Positions 8,329-17,233 of a stretch of DNA of 64,000 nucleotides are shown here, in pieces (within the stretch, counting starts at the first letter, position 1; each line of letters opens with the position of its first letter). The DNA lies in NCBI GenBank assembly GCA_001940645.1, contig MDVS01000016.1, positions 1 to 64,000 of the forward strand, written 5' to 3'. The translations under genes were made by a program, and so were the position numbers. Below the pieces are notes generated by a model. That model did no database searches. It saw only the letters and a list, made by a program, of their open reading frames with translations, and was not told where the DNA came from. This stretch comes from Candidatus Heimdallarchaeota archaeon LC_3. Lineage in GTDB: Archaea; Asgardarchaeota; Heimdallarchaeia; Hodarchaeales; LC-3.

Positions 8329-10110
8329 ATGTATAGTGAACGACATCCTTTCTTGCAATTACTTCATTACACTAAAGGACATAAACGGCAACTTTATTTA
8401 GCAACGATCTTTTCTATTTTGAACAAAATATTTGATTTAGCTCCACCTTTTCTGATAGGGGTTGCAGTTGATATTGTAGTTGAACGTGAAAATTCAATAT
8501 TCGCTAAGATAGGATTTATCGATCCCGTAGAACAACTATATTTCCTGGGGTTTTTGACAATACTGATTTGGGGTCTGGAATCGTTTTTTCAATATTTGTA
8601 TAGTGTTTACTGGAGGAAATTGTCTCAAACAATTGAACACAAACTACGAATGGATAGTTATAGCCATTTGCAACATCTAGAACTTGAATTTTTTGAAGAT
8701 AGGCAAACTGGTGGACTTATGTCAATTTTGAATGATGACGTTAACCAATTAGAACGATTCTTGGATATTGGATTAAACCAGATCATCCAACTTGTCGTTA
8801 CTATTTTAGTAATATCAACAGCTTTTCTTATCTTTTCTCCTTCTGCTAGTATCATGGCTATTATTCCCATGCCGTTTATTGTGATTTTCTCTATTTGGTT
8901 TCAGAAAAAACTGGAACCTAGATATAAAGATATCAGAGAACGTGTAGGAGTACTAAATGCTCAATTATCAAATAATCTAACCGGTATAGCGACGATTAAA
9001 AGCTTTACAAATGAAGAATATGAAAAAAGACGAATTGGACAATCATCCCAAGAATATAGAGAAGCTAATAATAGAACAATTTTATTCAGTTCAGCTTTTG
9101 TCCCACTAATACGAATGTTCATAGTAATCGGATTTACATTTATGTTAATTTTGGGAGGTTTTCAAACTTTAAATGGTTTACTAGCTATTTCTTTGTATTC
9201 TGTTATGATATTTTTGATTCAGAGATTGCTATGGCCATTAACTAGTCTAGGTGAAGTTTTAGACCAATACCAACGTGCTATGGCCAGTACACGCAGAATT
9301 ACAAGTTTATTAGAGACCGAAGTAAAAATTGTGTCTGGAGATAAAAAAATAGAAATGAAAGACTATAAAGGTGAAATTTCATTTCAAGACATTGATTTCA
9401 GTTATAAAGGCCGTTTCCCGGTGTTTAAGAATTTTAATGTAATTATACAGCCTGGTAAAACTGTCGCGTTCGTCGGATCCACAGGAGCAGGAAAATCTAC
9501 ATTAGTAAAGTTATTATTAAGATTTTATGACTCTGATAATGGATGCATTAAACTTGATGGTGTAAATATTAAAGATTTAAATTTACAGGCTTATCGATCA
9601 CTTATTGGTTTAGTGAATCAAGATACATTTTTGATAGATGGCACTGTTAAAGAAAATATTGCTTATGGTCTCCCTGATGAACCAATGAAAACTATCATTG
9701 AATCTGCAAAAATAGCTGAAATACATGAATTTGTTGAATCGTTACCAAATAAATATGAAACTTTAGTTGGAGAACGAGGGCAGAAACTATCCGGAGGTCA
9801 GCGTCAAAGGATAGCAATTGCAAGAGCAGTCCTAAAAAATCCTCCTATAATGGTTCTTGATGAAGCAACGAGTAGTGTAGATAACGAAACGGAAGCTGCT
9901 ATTCAGAGATCATTAGAAAAATTGATTATTGGACGAACCACCATAATCATTGCTCATCGATTATCAACTATTCGGAATGCAGATCAGATATTTTTACTCG
10001 AAAATGGTCAAATCACAGAACAAGGTAAACATGATGAACTTGTTGAGCTTAACGGTCAATATTCACTTCTTTGGAAAGTTCAAACCGGTGAAAAAATGGT
10101 TAATAATTAA
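8329..10110 (+). CDS. ABC transporter, fused permease and ATPase (exporter type)
   Basis: This is a half-transporter with six membrane segments in residues about 15-310 followed by a nucleotide-binding domain (about 345-590). The ATPase motifs are complete: Walker A GSTGAGKST, Q-loop NQDTFLIDG, signature LSGGQRQR, Walker B PIMVLDEATSS and H-loop IIAHRLS. The 593 residues match MsbA/LmrA-like homodimeric exporters. Substrate cannot be read from the sequence. It stands alone, with its own promoter and 344 bases of non-coding sequence after it. Confidence 0.93.
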   Translation: MYSERHPFLQLLHYTKGHKRQLYLATIFSILNKIFDLAPPFLIGVAVDIVVERENSIFAKIGFIDPVEQLYFLGFLTILIWGLESFFQYLYSVYWRKLSQTIEHKLRMDSYSHLQHLELEFFEDRQTGGLMSILNDDVNQLERFLDIGLNQIIQLVVTILVISTAFLIFSPSASIMAIIPMPFIVIFSIWFQKKLEPRYKDIRERVGVLNAQLSNNLTGIATIKSFTNEEYEKRRIGQSSQEYREANNRTILFSSAFVPLIRMFIVIGFTFMLILGGFQTLNGLLAISLYSVMIFLIQRLLWPLTSLGEVLDQYQRAMASTRRITSLLETEVKIVSGDKKIEMKDYKGEISFQDIDFSYKGRFPVFKNFNVIIQPGKTVAFVGSTGAGKSTLVKLLLRFYDSDNGCIKLDGVNIKDLNLQAYRSLIGLVNQDTFLIDGTVKENIAYGLPDEPMKTIIESAKIAEIHEFVESLPNKYETLVGERGQKLSGGQRQRIAIARAVLKNPPIMVLDEATSSVDNETEAAIQRSLEKLIIGRTTIIIAHRLSTIRNADQIFLLENGQITEQGKHDELVELNGQYSLLWKVQTGEKMVNN

Positions 10111-10454
10111 TTTGGACTCTAATTGCCATATGATTAATGAATATTATCTACATACTTATTTTTATCTCTTCATTTTTCTAATTACTATCAATTTGAGATT
10201 GATTTATAGAAGTTCAAGTATAAGATTATGTTATTGATAATCAGGAAAATAAGATAGAAGTACAAGTAAGTAATCTCTTTTAAAATTTATTGTAATCTTT
10301 TAAATAAATATCATTAAAATGGCTTCTTAATTCGAATTGGGAAATTGTTTCGAAATAAAATTTCTCTTCTTTTTATGAGATCCTAGGTAAAACTTTCAGT
10401 ACTAATATATTAATAACTTAAGGTTATTAATTAAATAATCTTTAAAATTAAAGG
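10111..10454. other. intergenic region without a supported gene
   Basis: This is AT-rich sequence between the ABC exporter and the thioredoxin gene. An open frame crosses the exporter's end but has no coding character. A TATA-like tract (tactaatatattaataa, about 10400-10416) may be the promoter of the thioredoxin gene at 10455. Confidence 0.4.
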
Positions 10455-10820
10455 ATGAAAAAAATAATGTTTAATCAAACTACCTTAAATACCAATTTAG
10501 AACATTTAACTTCCAAAGAAGAAGTTAAAGAATTAATAAATAATAATGAAAAAGCTGTTATTGTTTGTGGTCGCATGGGACCAATGTGCATTCCTGTTTA
10601 TGGAATTATGGATTCATTAAGAGAAAAAAATCAAGATATTCAATTTCGCGACATGCTTTTTGATCATCCCGATTCAGAAATTATTAGAAATTTGCCAGAA
10701 TGTCAAACCTTCAGAGGATTACCTTATACTGTTTATTTCAAGAATGGAAAGGTCGTAAAAGCTACTTCATCAATTAAAAATGCTAAACAAGTCAAAGAAA
10801 TCATAAAAGAAGTCTTTTAG
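10455..10820 (+). CDS. thioredoxin-fold protein with atypical C-x6-C motif
   Basis: This 121-residue protein has thioredoxin-like organisation. A strand (KAVIVC) leads into C38-GRMGPM-C45, and a cis-proline loop RGLPYTVYF (P90) precedes the final strand and helix. Instead of the standard CxxC, the two cysteines are separated by six residues; a third cysteine is C83. The gene is 49 bases upstream of a thioredoxin reductase, which is strong context for a redox partner. The spaced cysteines mean that disulfide chemistry, if any, must differ from classical thioredoxin. An AAAGG sequence directly precedes the ATG. Confidence 0.8.
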   Translation: MKKIMFNQTTLNTNLEHLTSKEEVKELINNNEKAVIVCGRMGPMCIPVYGIMDSLREKNQDIQFRDMLFDHPDSEIIRNLPECQTFRGLPYTVYFKNGKVVKATSSIKNAKQVKEIIKEVF

Positions 10821-10869
10821 GATGGAATTAGTCTTAAAATCAAGTAAATGATATTGAGGAGAATATTCA

Positions 10870-11799
10870 ATGTCTGATAAAGAAGAATATGATGTTTTAA
10901 TAATTGGAGCTGGACCAGCAGGATTAACAGCTGCAATATATGCATCACGGTCTGGACTAAAGATTTTAGTAGTTGATGAATCTTCTGCAGGAGGACAAGT
11001 AAAAACTACACATAAAGTGGCCAATTATCCTGGATTCGTTGAACCAATTTCTGGTTATGAACTTTCAAATAATATGAAAGAGCAAGCAAAAAGTTATGGA
11101 ACTGAATTTGAGCTAGCCACAGAAATTACAAAATACTCACTTTCTGATGATGTAAAATGGATTGAATTAGATTATGAAAAAATTGTTAAATCTAAATTTG
11201 TAATTATAGCAACTGGTCGTGCTCCCCGAAGACTTAATTTACCCGGTGAAGCTGAACTAGCTGGTTTAGGTTTGTCTTATTGTGCTACTTGTGATGGAGA
11301 ATTCTACAAAGATAAAGAAATTTTTGTAATTGGAGGAGGCAATAGTGCAATGGAAGAATCCTTATTATTACTACGATATGTTAAGAAATTAACAATCATT
11401 CATCAATTCGATCATTTACAAGCAGAAAAAATTACTAGTGATAGAGTATTAGCTAATGAAAAAGTGAAGATTCTTTGGTTACACGAGCCTAGAGGTTTCA
11501 AAAAGGAAGGAGAAAAAATTATTGTGAATATTGAGAATTTAAAAACAAAAAATACTTTCCAACAGGCAGAAGATGGTGTATTTATCTTTGTAGGAATGAC
11601 ACCTAATGCAAAATTTTTAGAAGAATCTGGTGTTAAAGTGAACAAATATGGTTATATCCCAACCAATGAACGTATGGAAACAAATATCAAAGGAGTATAT
11701 GCTGCAGGAGATATAAGAGATAAATTTATATGGCAAATTACTACAGCAGTATCTGATGGAACAATTGCTGCTTTAGAAGTAATAAAACAATCAAATTAA
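10870..11799 (+). CDS. trxB: thioredoxin reductase (thioredoxin-disulfide reductase)
   Basis: This FAD- and NAD(P)H-dependent flavoprotein reduces thioredoxin-like partners. It contains the FAD-binding GAGPAGLTAA near residue 14, the redox-active C138-ATC-141 in SYCATCDG, the nucleotide-binding GGGNSAMEE, and the C-terminal FAD motif GVYAAGDIRD. The length of 309 is normal for low-molecular-weight bacterial and archaeal enzymes. A GAGGAG ribosome site lies 8 bases before ATG. It is almost certainly co-transcribed with the thioredoxin-fold gene upstream, which is the likely substrate. Cofactor preference (NADPH, NADH or F420H2) cannot be decided from sequence alone. Confidence 0.95.
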   Translation: MSDKEEYDVLIIGAGPAGLTAAIYASRSGLKILVVDESSAGGQVKTTHKVANYPGFVEPISGYELSNNMKEQAKSYGTEFELATEITKYSLSDDVKWIELDYEKIVKSKFVIIATGRAPRRLNLPGEAELAGLGLSYCATCDGEFYKDKEIFVIGGGNSAMEESLLLLRYVKKLTIIHQFDHLQAEKITSDRVLANEKVKILWLHEPRGFKKEGEKIIVNIENLKTKNTFQQAEDGVFIFVGMTPNAKFLEESGVKVNKYGYIPTNERMETNIKGVYAAGDIRDKFIWQITTAVSDGTIAALEVIKQSN

Positions 11800-11947
11800 T
11801 TTTTAAACTTCAAATATTCTTTTTTATTTGGTCAAAATAGATATAAAATCTTATTAATTAGTTGAAATATGAAAAACTTTTTTCGTAGAATTTATTTATA
11901 ATCAATTTATATTTTTTTGATAACAAGCATTTCGAGATTGATAATAC

Positions 11948-12373
11948 ATGGAAGTCCAAAAATCAGGCTCTGGAGGATTAACTGTTCAAATTCCGGGCTT
12001 AGCACATAGGTTGAAATTATTTCATACTTCTGACAGTAGAACATTTTTAATTTTTTTCATAATGCGTGGTGGTCGGGAGGATGAATATGCACGAAAACCG
12101 ATTTTAGGAAGAACTCAACAAGCATTCGAAAAAGCTATTAAGCAATGTCTCCAAGAGGGTGGGTTTTCTCACCAAGTTCAGGGAACAGTAATTTCCCAAC
12201 TTGCTCGAAAACTTCAATTAATGGAAGAACAATATGCTCCCCCGAATGTGGAGGAAGCACGCTCAACTACAAAACGATCGCCTATACAAGAACTGCCTGA
12301 TTTTTCTTCTTTTATCAGTGAAACAAAACAAATTTTAGATCAATTTCAAAGGGCATTTGTTCAGAACAAATGA
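11948..12373 (+). CDS. hypothetical protein
   Basis: I do not recognise this 141-residue protein. Residues 1-55 contain predicted beta structure (GLTVQIPG, FLIFFIMRGG). Residues 55-95 are helical with many glutamines, and the end (FISETKQILDQFQRAF) looks coiled-coil. There is no signal peptide or membrane span. A second helical frame overlaps its last 17 bases, so the two may be parts of one protein split by a frameshift. Confidence 0.55.
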   Translation: MEVQKSGSGGLTVQIPGLAHRLKLFHTSDSRTFLIFFIMRGGREDEYARKPILGRTQQAFEKAIKQCLQEGGFSHQVQGTVISQLARKLQLMEEQYAPPNVEEARSTTKRSPIQELPDFSSFISETKQILDQFQRAFVQNK

Positions 12374-12548
12374 TTTTATTAATCAACAAAAAACTTTGAA
12401 TTTGAATTCTAGTATAGTATTAATTACTGAATCGCTTAAAACTATGGAAGAAAATCTAACTAAGCAATTTCAACAATTAGAGAAGTCATTAATGCAAAAG
12501 ATAGATGAAAAAATTTCTAAATTACTAGAGAACCCAACAGAAATTTGA
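12357..12548 (+). CDS. short coiled-coil frame, possibly the shifted C terminus of the preceding gene
   Basis: This frame starts at a weak TTG (12357) or at ATG 12444. It encodes a heptad-like helix (MEENLTKQFQQLEKSLMQKI, then DEKISKLLEN). The helical character continues that of the preceding protein's C terminus. It may be a separate 34-63 residue protein or the result of a single-base shift near 12370. Confidence 0.35.
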   Translation: MFRTNDFINQQKTLNLNSSIVLITESLKTMEENLTKQFQQLEKSLMQKIDEKISKLLENPTEI

Positions 12549-12680
12549 AGCATAATATTTCTAGTTTTCTTGGATTGACTTATATTAATATTATCAAGGT
12601 TTGAACATAATCTGCAATGGGGTGTCTACTCCTGCCAAAAAGGAAAGGGATTTTTTCATTTGCAATAATTCCAACATTAG

Positions 12681-12803
12681 TTCGTTCAATTCAATTTAGC
12701 ATCACAACAAGATGAAATTAAAAAGATTCGATTTTGTATGAATTGTGGAGGAGAATACAAGGATGGAGATCAATATTATGATATGTGTGGATCTCCAGTA
12801 TAA
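12681..12803 (+). pseudogene. zinc-ribbon fragment
   Basis: The frame after a stop at 12678 reads ...IRFCMNCGGEYKDGDQYYDMCGSPV and then stops. This resembles the common archaeal FCxxCG...FCxxCG zinc ribbon, but the first cysteine of the second pair is tyrosine. Only the internal ATG 12738 could start it, which would leave half a ribbon. I read it as the tail of a decayed gene. The rest of 12549-12969 shows nothing else recognisable. Confidence 0.3.
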
Positions 12804-12969
12804 AATTAAATAATATATTTTGTTCAATTATCTTTTTTCAACTATCTCATCAGATTGGAAAACTAAATTCGATGTTTTTTTGACGTCACGACCCAAATTT
12901 TTTGTACTGATTTAAATTACTTAAAAAAATATATATTTGGTTAAAAAATAAAAAGGTTCACCTATAATA

Positions 12970-13581
12970 TTGGTGAATGCTATGCTAGATTTTATTCTTC
13001 CTGAAGTTGACGTAATAAGTTTAATTCCTGCCTTATTTGCAGTAATCCTTTCATTATACAATTTATATAAAATGTCTAAACCTGCTGATATTGTACCCAA
13101 TGAAATCATTAATTATGGTTTGATTTCTTCTAGCTACAATGAAGGATACAAATTATGTATTCCTTTGATTTTTCATAACAATGGACCAAAAAAAGGGCTT
13201 ATTAAGAATATAAAAATAGGATTTAAGGAAGAAAATACTGTTAAATATCTTGATATTACTGGAAAAGCAAAATTATCAGAATTAGAAGATGAAGGCACTC
13301 AATGGAGTGATTGGGATAAATTTACGAAACATGCATATCGAATTATACAACCTACATATCCCATTTCGATATTGGGGGATGAATCTACAGATGTAGTATT
13401 AATTGCCACAACACTTTATGAAGAGGGAGTTTTACCAGTTGATAAGGAAAGTGAATGTGTAATAGAAGTTTATTTTGGGAAAAATAAAGTGAATAAAGTC
13501 AAATTTTCCTTTTATTTGTCAAAAGACCTAATTGCTGATAACAGAATTCAATGGTTTAGTCCAAATTCAAATCAGGAATAA
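12970..13581 (+). CDS. membrane-anchored protein of unknown function
   Basis: I do not recognise this 203-residue protein. An N-terminal hydrophobic segment (about 9-29, LIPALFAVILSLYNLYKM) is followed by a soluble domain that appears rich in beta strands (YKLCIPLIFHNNGP, TVKYLDITG, CVIEVYFGKNKV). The start is uncertain: TTG 12970, GTG 12973 or ATG 12982 all fit, and ATG 12982 gives MLDFILPEV. The anchor with a sandwich-like domain suggests a membrane-tethered binding role. It is convergent with the MerB-like gene. Confidence 0.65.
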   Translation: MVNAMLDFILPEVDVISLIPALFAVILSLYNLYKMSKPADIVPNEIINYGLISSSYNEGYKLCIPLIFHNNGPKKGLIKNIKIGFKEENTVKYLDITGKAKLSELEDEGTQWSDWDKFTKHAYRIIQPTYPISILGDESTDVVLIATTLYEEGVLPVDKESECVIEVYFGKNKVNKVKFSFYLSKDLIADNRIQWFSPNSNQE

Positions 13582-13693
13582 AAATCTACTCAGTTGCGAA
13601 AGATCTTACAATTTTTATAATTTGGAGGGTTTTCAACAAAAAAATCATTGTTCTGTTGTTCGAATCATGTTTTTAACTTAATAAAAAACTAAA

Positions 13694-14443
13694 TTAATGA
13701 TATTCATCTACTTTCCAAAATTCACCAATAAGATCAACCGATTCAAGTAATTGTTTTATTTCTTCAGTATTTGGTCTTTTATAATCCAATTCTGCTCTTT
13801 TTGTATAAATGAGCTTAGTTAAAGCTATTATTTGATCATCAGTGAAAGTATGGGAAGCTTTATTAGGATTTTTTTCTTTCCAATCCTTTAAATGTTGGTC
13901 AGAGGAAAAAAAATTCATGGTATTTCCACAGGTTTCAATAACATCTTCCATCCAATGTGCGATTGGTAAAGAAAAATTAATTATTGCAGATTCAGGATTT
14001 TTAACTATTAATGAGCTTTTACTGACCGAAATTCTGACAGGTTGTCCACAATGATAACAAAACGAACTGATTTTAATGTCTTGATTTAAAACAATGTGGA
14101 AAGCTATAGCATCCCATGCACAATTTGCAAAATATGTTTTACCTTGTAATGTTGATACTTGGTATTGCGTAGGTATATTTGAAAATGGCCATGCCATTAA
14201 AATACGAGGAACCTTTGGAATTAGTTTAATGTGATGCTGTTCTTCAAGTTTTTCTAAAATTTTAATTGATTCTTCTTTAGTAATTTCAAAAGTTCTCATT
14301 ATTTCCTCCAAATTTGGTGCTTTTGAATAAAATATCGAATATTGATAAATATAATGCCTGACGTGTTTTGTTAACTCTTTAGGATCAATATCCACAGTAT
14401 AAGAATAATTTACAGTCATATTTTGATCTTCTTTTATAACCAT
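13694..14443 (-). CDS. alkylmercury lyase (MerB)-like protein
   Basis: MerB cleaves carbon-mercury bonds. This 249-residue protein has an N-terminal winged-helix-like region (about 20-80) and the MerB core after AWPFSN. The cysteine and aspartate set of classical MerB (C96, D99, C117, C159) is matched by C108 and D111 (FANCAWDA), C129 and C172 (ETCGNTMNFF), with nearly identical spacing. An added C129-x2-C132 pair is present. It is the last gene of a redox and cyclic-nucleotide signalling operon, and its start overlaps the end of the hydrolase gene by 10 bases. No MerA or MerR is nearby. The function may be organomercurial cleavage or another thiol-dependent reaction. Confidence 0.8.
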   Translation of the reverse strand: MVIKEDQNMTVNYSYTVDIDPKELTKHVRHYIYQYSIFYSKAPNLEEIMRTFEITKEESIKILEKLEEQHHIKLIPKVPRILMAWPFSNIPTQYQVSTLQGKTYFANCAWDAIAFHIVLNQDIKISSFCYHCGQPVRISVSKSSLIVKNPESAIINFSLPIAHWMEDVIETCGNTMNFFSSDQHLKDWKEKNPNKASHTFTDDQIIALTKLIYTKRAELDYKRPNTEEIKQLLESVDLIGEFWKVDEYH

Positions 14444-15348
14444 AATTCAGAATTTTCTTTTGCAAAGGCGACTTTCAAATCTAAATTGTTCTCTTTAAGA
14501 TAATCTTGTATTTTTTTAATGCGAATATCCATTTCATTATCATTATATAAATGGTGATGTGTTAAAATAATATTTCTTACATTTGCTTTGATGGCTAGTT
14601 GTAATACCTTTTCTGGGTAGGAATGGCCAAATCCCTTATGTAATTCATAATCTTCCTTGGTATATTGAGCATCTGCAATTAATAAATCACAATTTTCTAT
14701 AAATTTTAGGTATTTCAGTTCATATTTATGGAATTCACTCTTTATATTGTGATTAAAATCAAATTCATTGTCAGTAGCATAGATAATAGAAGTAATCTTT
14801 GAATCCACAGTTATCTCAATTCTAAAAAAAATAACTCCATCTTTGATAGGATGATTTCCTTGAAAAAGAATCAACTTTGTTTTTTTGTCAATTTCTATTT
14901 TTTGAAAATCATTATCAAATTCAATAATATTTTCATAATCAATATCCGGTAGATTTGGACCTGTTGAATCATCCTTGCTATATGAAACTGGCCAAATGCG
15001 TTCTCCATCATAAAACTTTGTTAATCCTTTGGTTACATTTTTAGGTCCAATTATTTTTAATTTCTTTGATTCATACCCAACCTGGTTTGTTAATCTAACA
15101 ATCTCACTCATTCCAAGTCCAATAATATGATCAACATGAGTATGGCTTAAGAGTAAAAAGACTCTCTCTGCTTTTTTTTTCAATTCATTTTGTGCAAAAT
15201 GCAGTCCAGAACCTGCATCAAGAAAAATTAAAGTGTTTTCAGGAGTTCTCAACGTTAAGCTAGCGGTATTTCCTCCATAATTTATAAAATCTTTGTGAGC
15301 TAGAGTAATGGATCCTCTTACTCCAAAAAATTTAATTTGTGTAACCAA
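14434..15348 (-). CDS. metallo-beta-lactamase-fold hydrolase, possible cyclic-nucleotide phosphodiesterase
   Basis: The zinc-binding motif H69-T-H71-V-D73-H74 is intact. The start has the GVRGSI...NYGGNTAS signature of an MBL-fold subgroup often annotated as phosphodiesterase-like. Later ligands are visible as YATDNEFD and LTHHHLYND. The length of 304 is normal. The gene sits 24 bases downstream of a kinase with a cyclic-nucleotide-binding domain, in an operon led by a nucleotide cyclase. A cAMP or cGMP phosphodiesterase role is therefore plausible, but it is inferred from context. Other small phosphoesters or lactones remain possible. Confidence 0.8.
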   Translation of the reverse strand: MVTQIKFFGVRGSITLAHKDFINYGGNTASLTLRTPENTLIFLDAGSGLHFAQNELKKKAERVFLLLSHTHVDHIIGLGMSEIVRLTNQVGYESKKLKIIGPKNVTKGLTKFYDGERIWPVSYSKDDSTGPNLPDIDYENIIEFDNDFQKIEIDKKTKLILFQGNHPIKDGVIFFRIEITVDSKITSIIYATDNEFDFNHNIKSEFHKYELKYLKFIENCDLLIADAQYTKEDYELHKGFGHSYPEKVLQLAIKANVRNIILTHHHLYNDNEMDIRIKKIQDYLKENNLDLKVAFAKENSELWL

Positions 15349-15372
15349 AATGTAACCCTAATGAAACTTAGT

Positions 15373-17223
15373 TTATTTTTCTATTAATCTTTTAAAGGTT
15401 GATCTCATACATCTATCCATTACCACATCAATCCCTGCATCTTTTGCCATCATAGCAGCATATTCATTAATTATTCCCTCTTGCATCCAAACAGCTTTAA
15501 CATTTGTATTAATTGCCTCACTAACTATTTTTGGTGTTTCATCACTTTCTTTAAAAATTAGCACAATATCTATAGGTTTATTGATTTCTGACAAACTTTT
15601 GTAAACCTCATTACCTAAAAATTCTTTGTTATCCTTATCGACACCAATTATTTCATATCCTTTTGATTGTAAAAATTTTGGAACTGTATAGGATGCCTTT
15701 TCTTGATTATCTGAAATCCCAAAAACAGCTACTGTTTTTGAGATTTTCAATAGGTAAAGGAGTTTTTTATCATCTACTAGCCTATATTCATCAAATGGAG
15801 AAGTTCCTTCAGCTTTTGTAATATCAACTGGTAAATATATTCTGAAACAAGTACTACCAGGTTTGGAAAACACCTTAATATCACCTCGATGCTTTTCAAC
15901 TATAATATTATAACTAATATCTAAACCAAGACCAGTTCCCTTTCCTGGTTCTTTTGTGGTGAAAAAAGGATCAAATATTCTTTTGACAATATTTTTTGGT
16001 ATACCTGGACCATTATCTTCTATTTCAACTAAAAGCCAATTATTTTTTAATGAGGTTCTGACCTTAATTACTGCTGATCCATCCTTTATTCGATCAGTTT
16101 CTTCTAATGCATCTAGAGAATTTACCAATATATTAGTCCAAACTTGATTTAATTCACTACCAAAAGCTTGTATTTTAGGAATATTCTCACCAAAATCACG
16201 TTTGATAACAATTCCTCTTTTGATTCTACTCCGTAAAATCAATAAAGTGTTATCTATACCTTCATGAATATCAATTGATTGAACTGGTCCTTGATCAAGA
16301 TAAGAATAGCCTTTTAAAGCTTTTATAATTGATGTTACTCTATCAGTTCCTTCAGAAACTTCGTTTCTAACTGACATGATAGAATAAATTTTTGTAATCC
16401 ACATAATAATAGTTTGTTTTTGGTTAGGTTGCAGATGTGGAAAAAAATTTATAATATCTGTTGGAGAAAATGATGCCTCCACGAGTAAAGGTGCAAATTC
16501 CCATGGATTGTCAATCTTTAACTCATTAAGTGTGTTTTCCATTTCATACTCTAAATCACTTTTCACTAATGGATCAAATATTTGTGGTTCAATCGCCTTT
16601 ATTTTTAAGTTAGATATAACTCCGATTAAATTATTGACATCTTCAGATGATAGATTTAATTCTGTTAATTTAATCTGAAGATTGATAATATCTTCAATTA
16701 GTTCATTGAGTATATTAACTCCCCTAGCTATCGCTGCTGAAGGATTATTAAGTTCATGAGCTAATCCTGCACTAAGAGTTCCTAGCTGAGCCAATTTATC
16801 TCTTTCACGAAGCAATGTTTCAGTAGAACGAAGTCTAGAAAGAATTGTACGAAAAATAGATCTTGAAGCTGATCTGCTAACTGATATTAGTTCATCAAAA
16901 ACGGCTTTTTTAACTTCTATTAGTGTAACATCGGTTTTTGCTTTAATTGATGCAGTTCTACTAGTATCTTGAAATAATGCTACTTCTCCAATAAAATCAC
17001 CAGTTTCTCGAATTGCTAATAAAATCTGTTGATTTCCAGATAATTTAAAAATTTCAAGTTGACCTTTCTTTATCACATAAGCAGAATCAGCTACATCACC
17101 TTCGTTAAACAAAACATCCCCATTTTTTAATTTTATTTCATCTGTAGAATTACATAATCGCTCTAGATCTTCTTGGGTTAAATCTGAGAATATAGGGATT
17201 TTTTTCAGAAATTCGATAGTCAT
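15373..17223 (-). CDS. cyclic-nucleotide-binding histidine kinase with C-terminal CoA-binding domain
   Basis: This 616-residue protein has three parts. Residues 1-120 form a cNMP-binding domain whose phosphate cassette ([15 protein letters not shown]) keeps the arginine R89. Residues about 130-470 are a histidine kinase: phospho-acceptor H156 in LAHELNNP, N-box [11 protein letters not shown], then [15 protein letters not shown] and GTGLGLDIS. Residues about 490-616 match the CoA_binding_2 fold ([38 protein letters not shown]). There are no membrane segments, so it is cytoplasmic. The gene is 10 bases from the response regulator gene, its likely partner. The C-terminal fusion is unusual. Confidence 0.88.
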   Translation of the reverse strand: MTIEFLKKIPIFSDLTQEDLERLCNSTDEIKLKNGDVLFNEGDVADSAYVIKKGQLEIFKLSGNQQILLAIRETGDFIGEVALFQDTSRTASIKAKTDVTLIEVKKAVFDELISVSRSASRSIFRTILSRLRSTETLLRERDKLAQLGTLSAGLAHELNNPSAAIARGVNILNELIEDIINLQIKLTELNLSSEDVNNLIGVISNLKIKAIEPQIFDPLVKSDLEYEMENTLNELKIDNPWEFAPLLVEASFSPTDIINFFPHLQPNQKQTIIMWITKIYSIMSVRNEVSEGTDRVTSIIKALKGYSYLDQGPVQSIDIHEGIDNTLLILRSRIKRGIVIKRDFGENIPKIQAFGSELNQVWTNILVNSLDALEETDRIKDGSAVIKVRTSLKNNWLLVEIEDNGPGIPKNIVKRIFDPFFTTKEPGKGTGLGLDISYNIIVEKHRGDIKVFSKPGSTCFRIYLPVDITKAEGTSPFDEYRLVDDKKLLYLLKISKTVAVFGISDNQEKASYTVPKFLQSKGYEIIGVDKDNKEFLGNEVYKSLSEINKPIDIVLIFKESDETPKIVSEAINTNVKAVWMQEGIINEYAAMMAKDAGIDVVMDRCMRSTFKRLIEK

Positions 17224-17233
17224 TTAATTCTCC

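Noticed and set aside
9950..10237. 95-codon plus-strand frame at the end of the ABC transporter
   Set aside because: Half of it is the transporter gene in another frame, and the rest is hydrophobic AT-rich translation without motifs.
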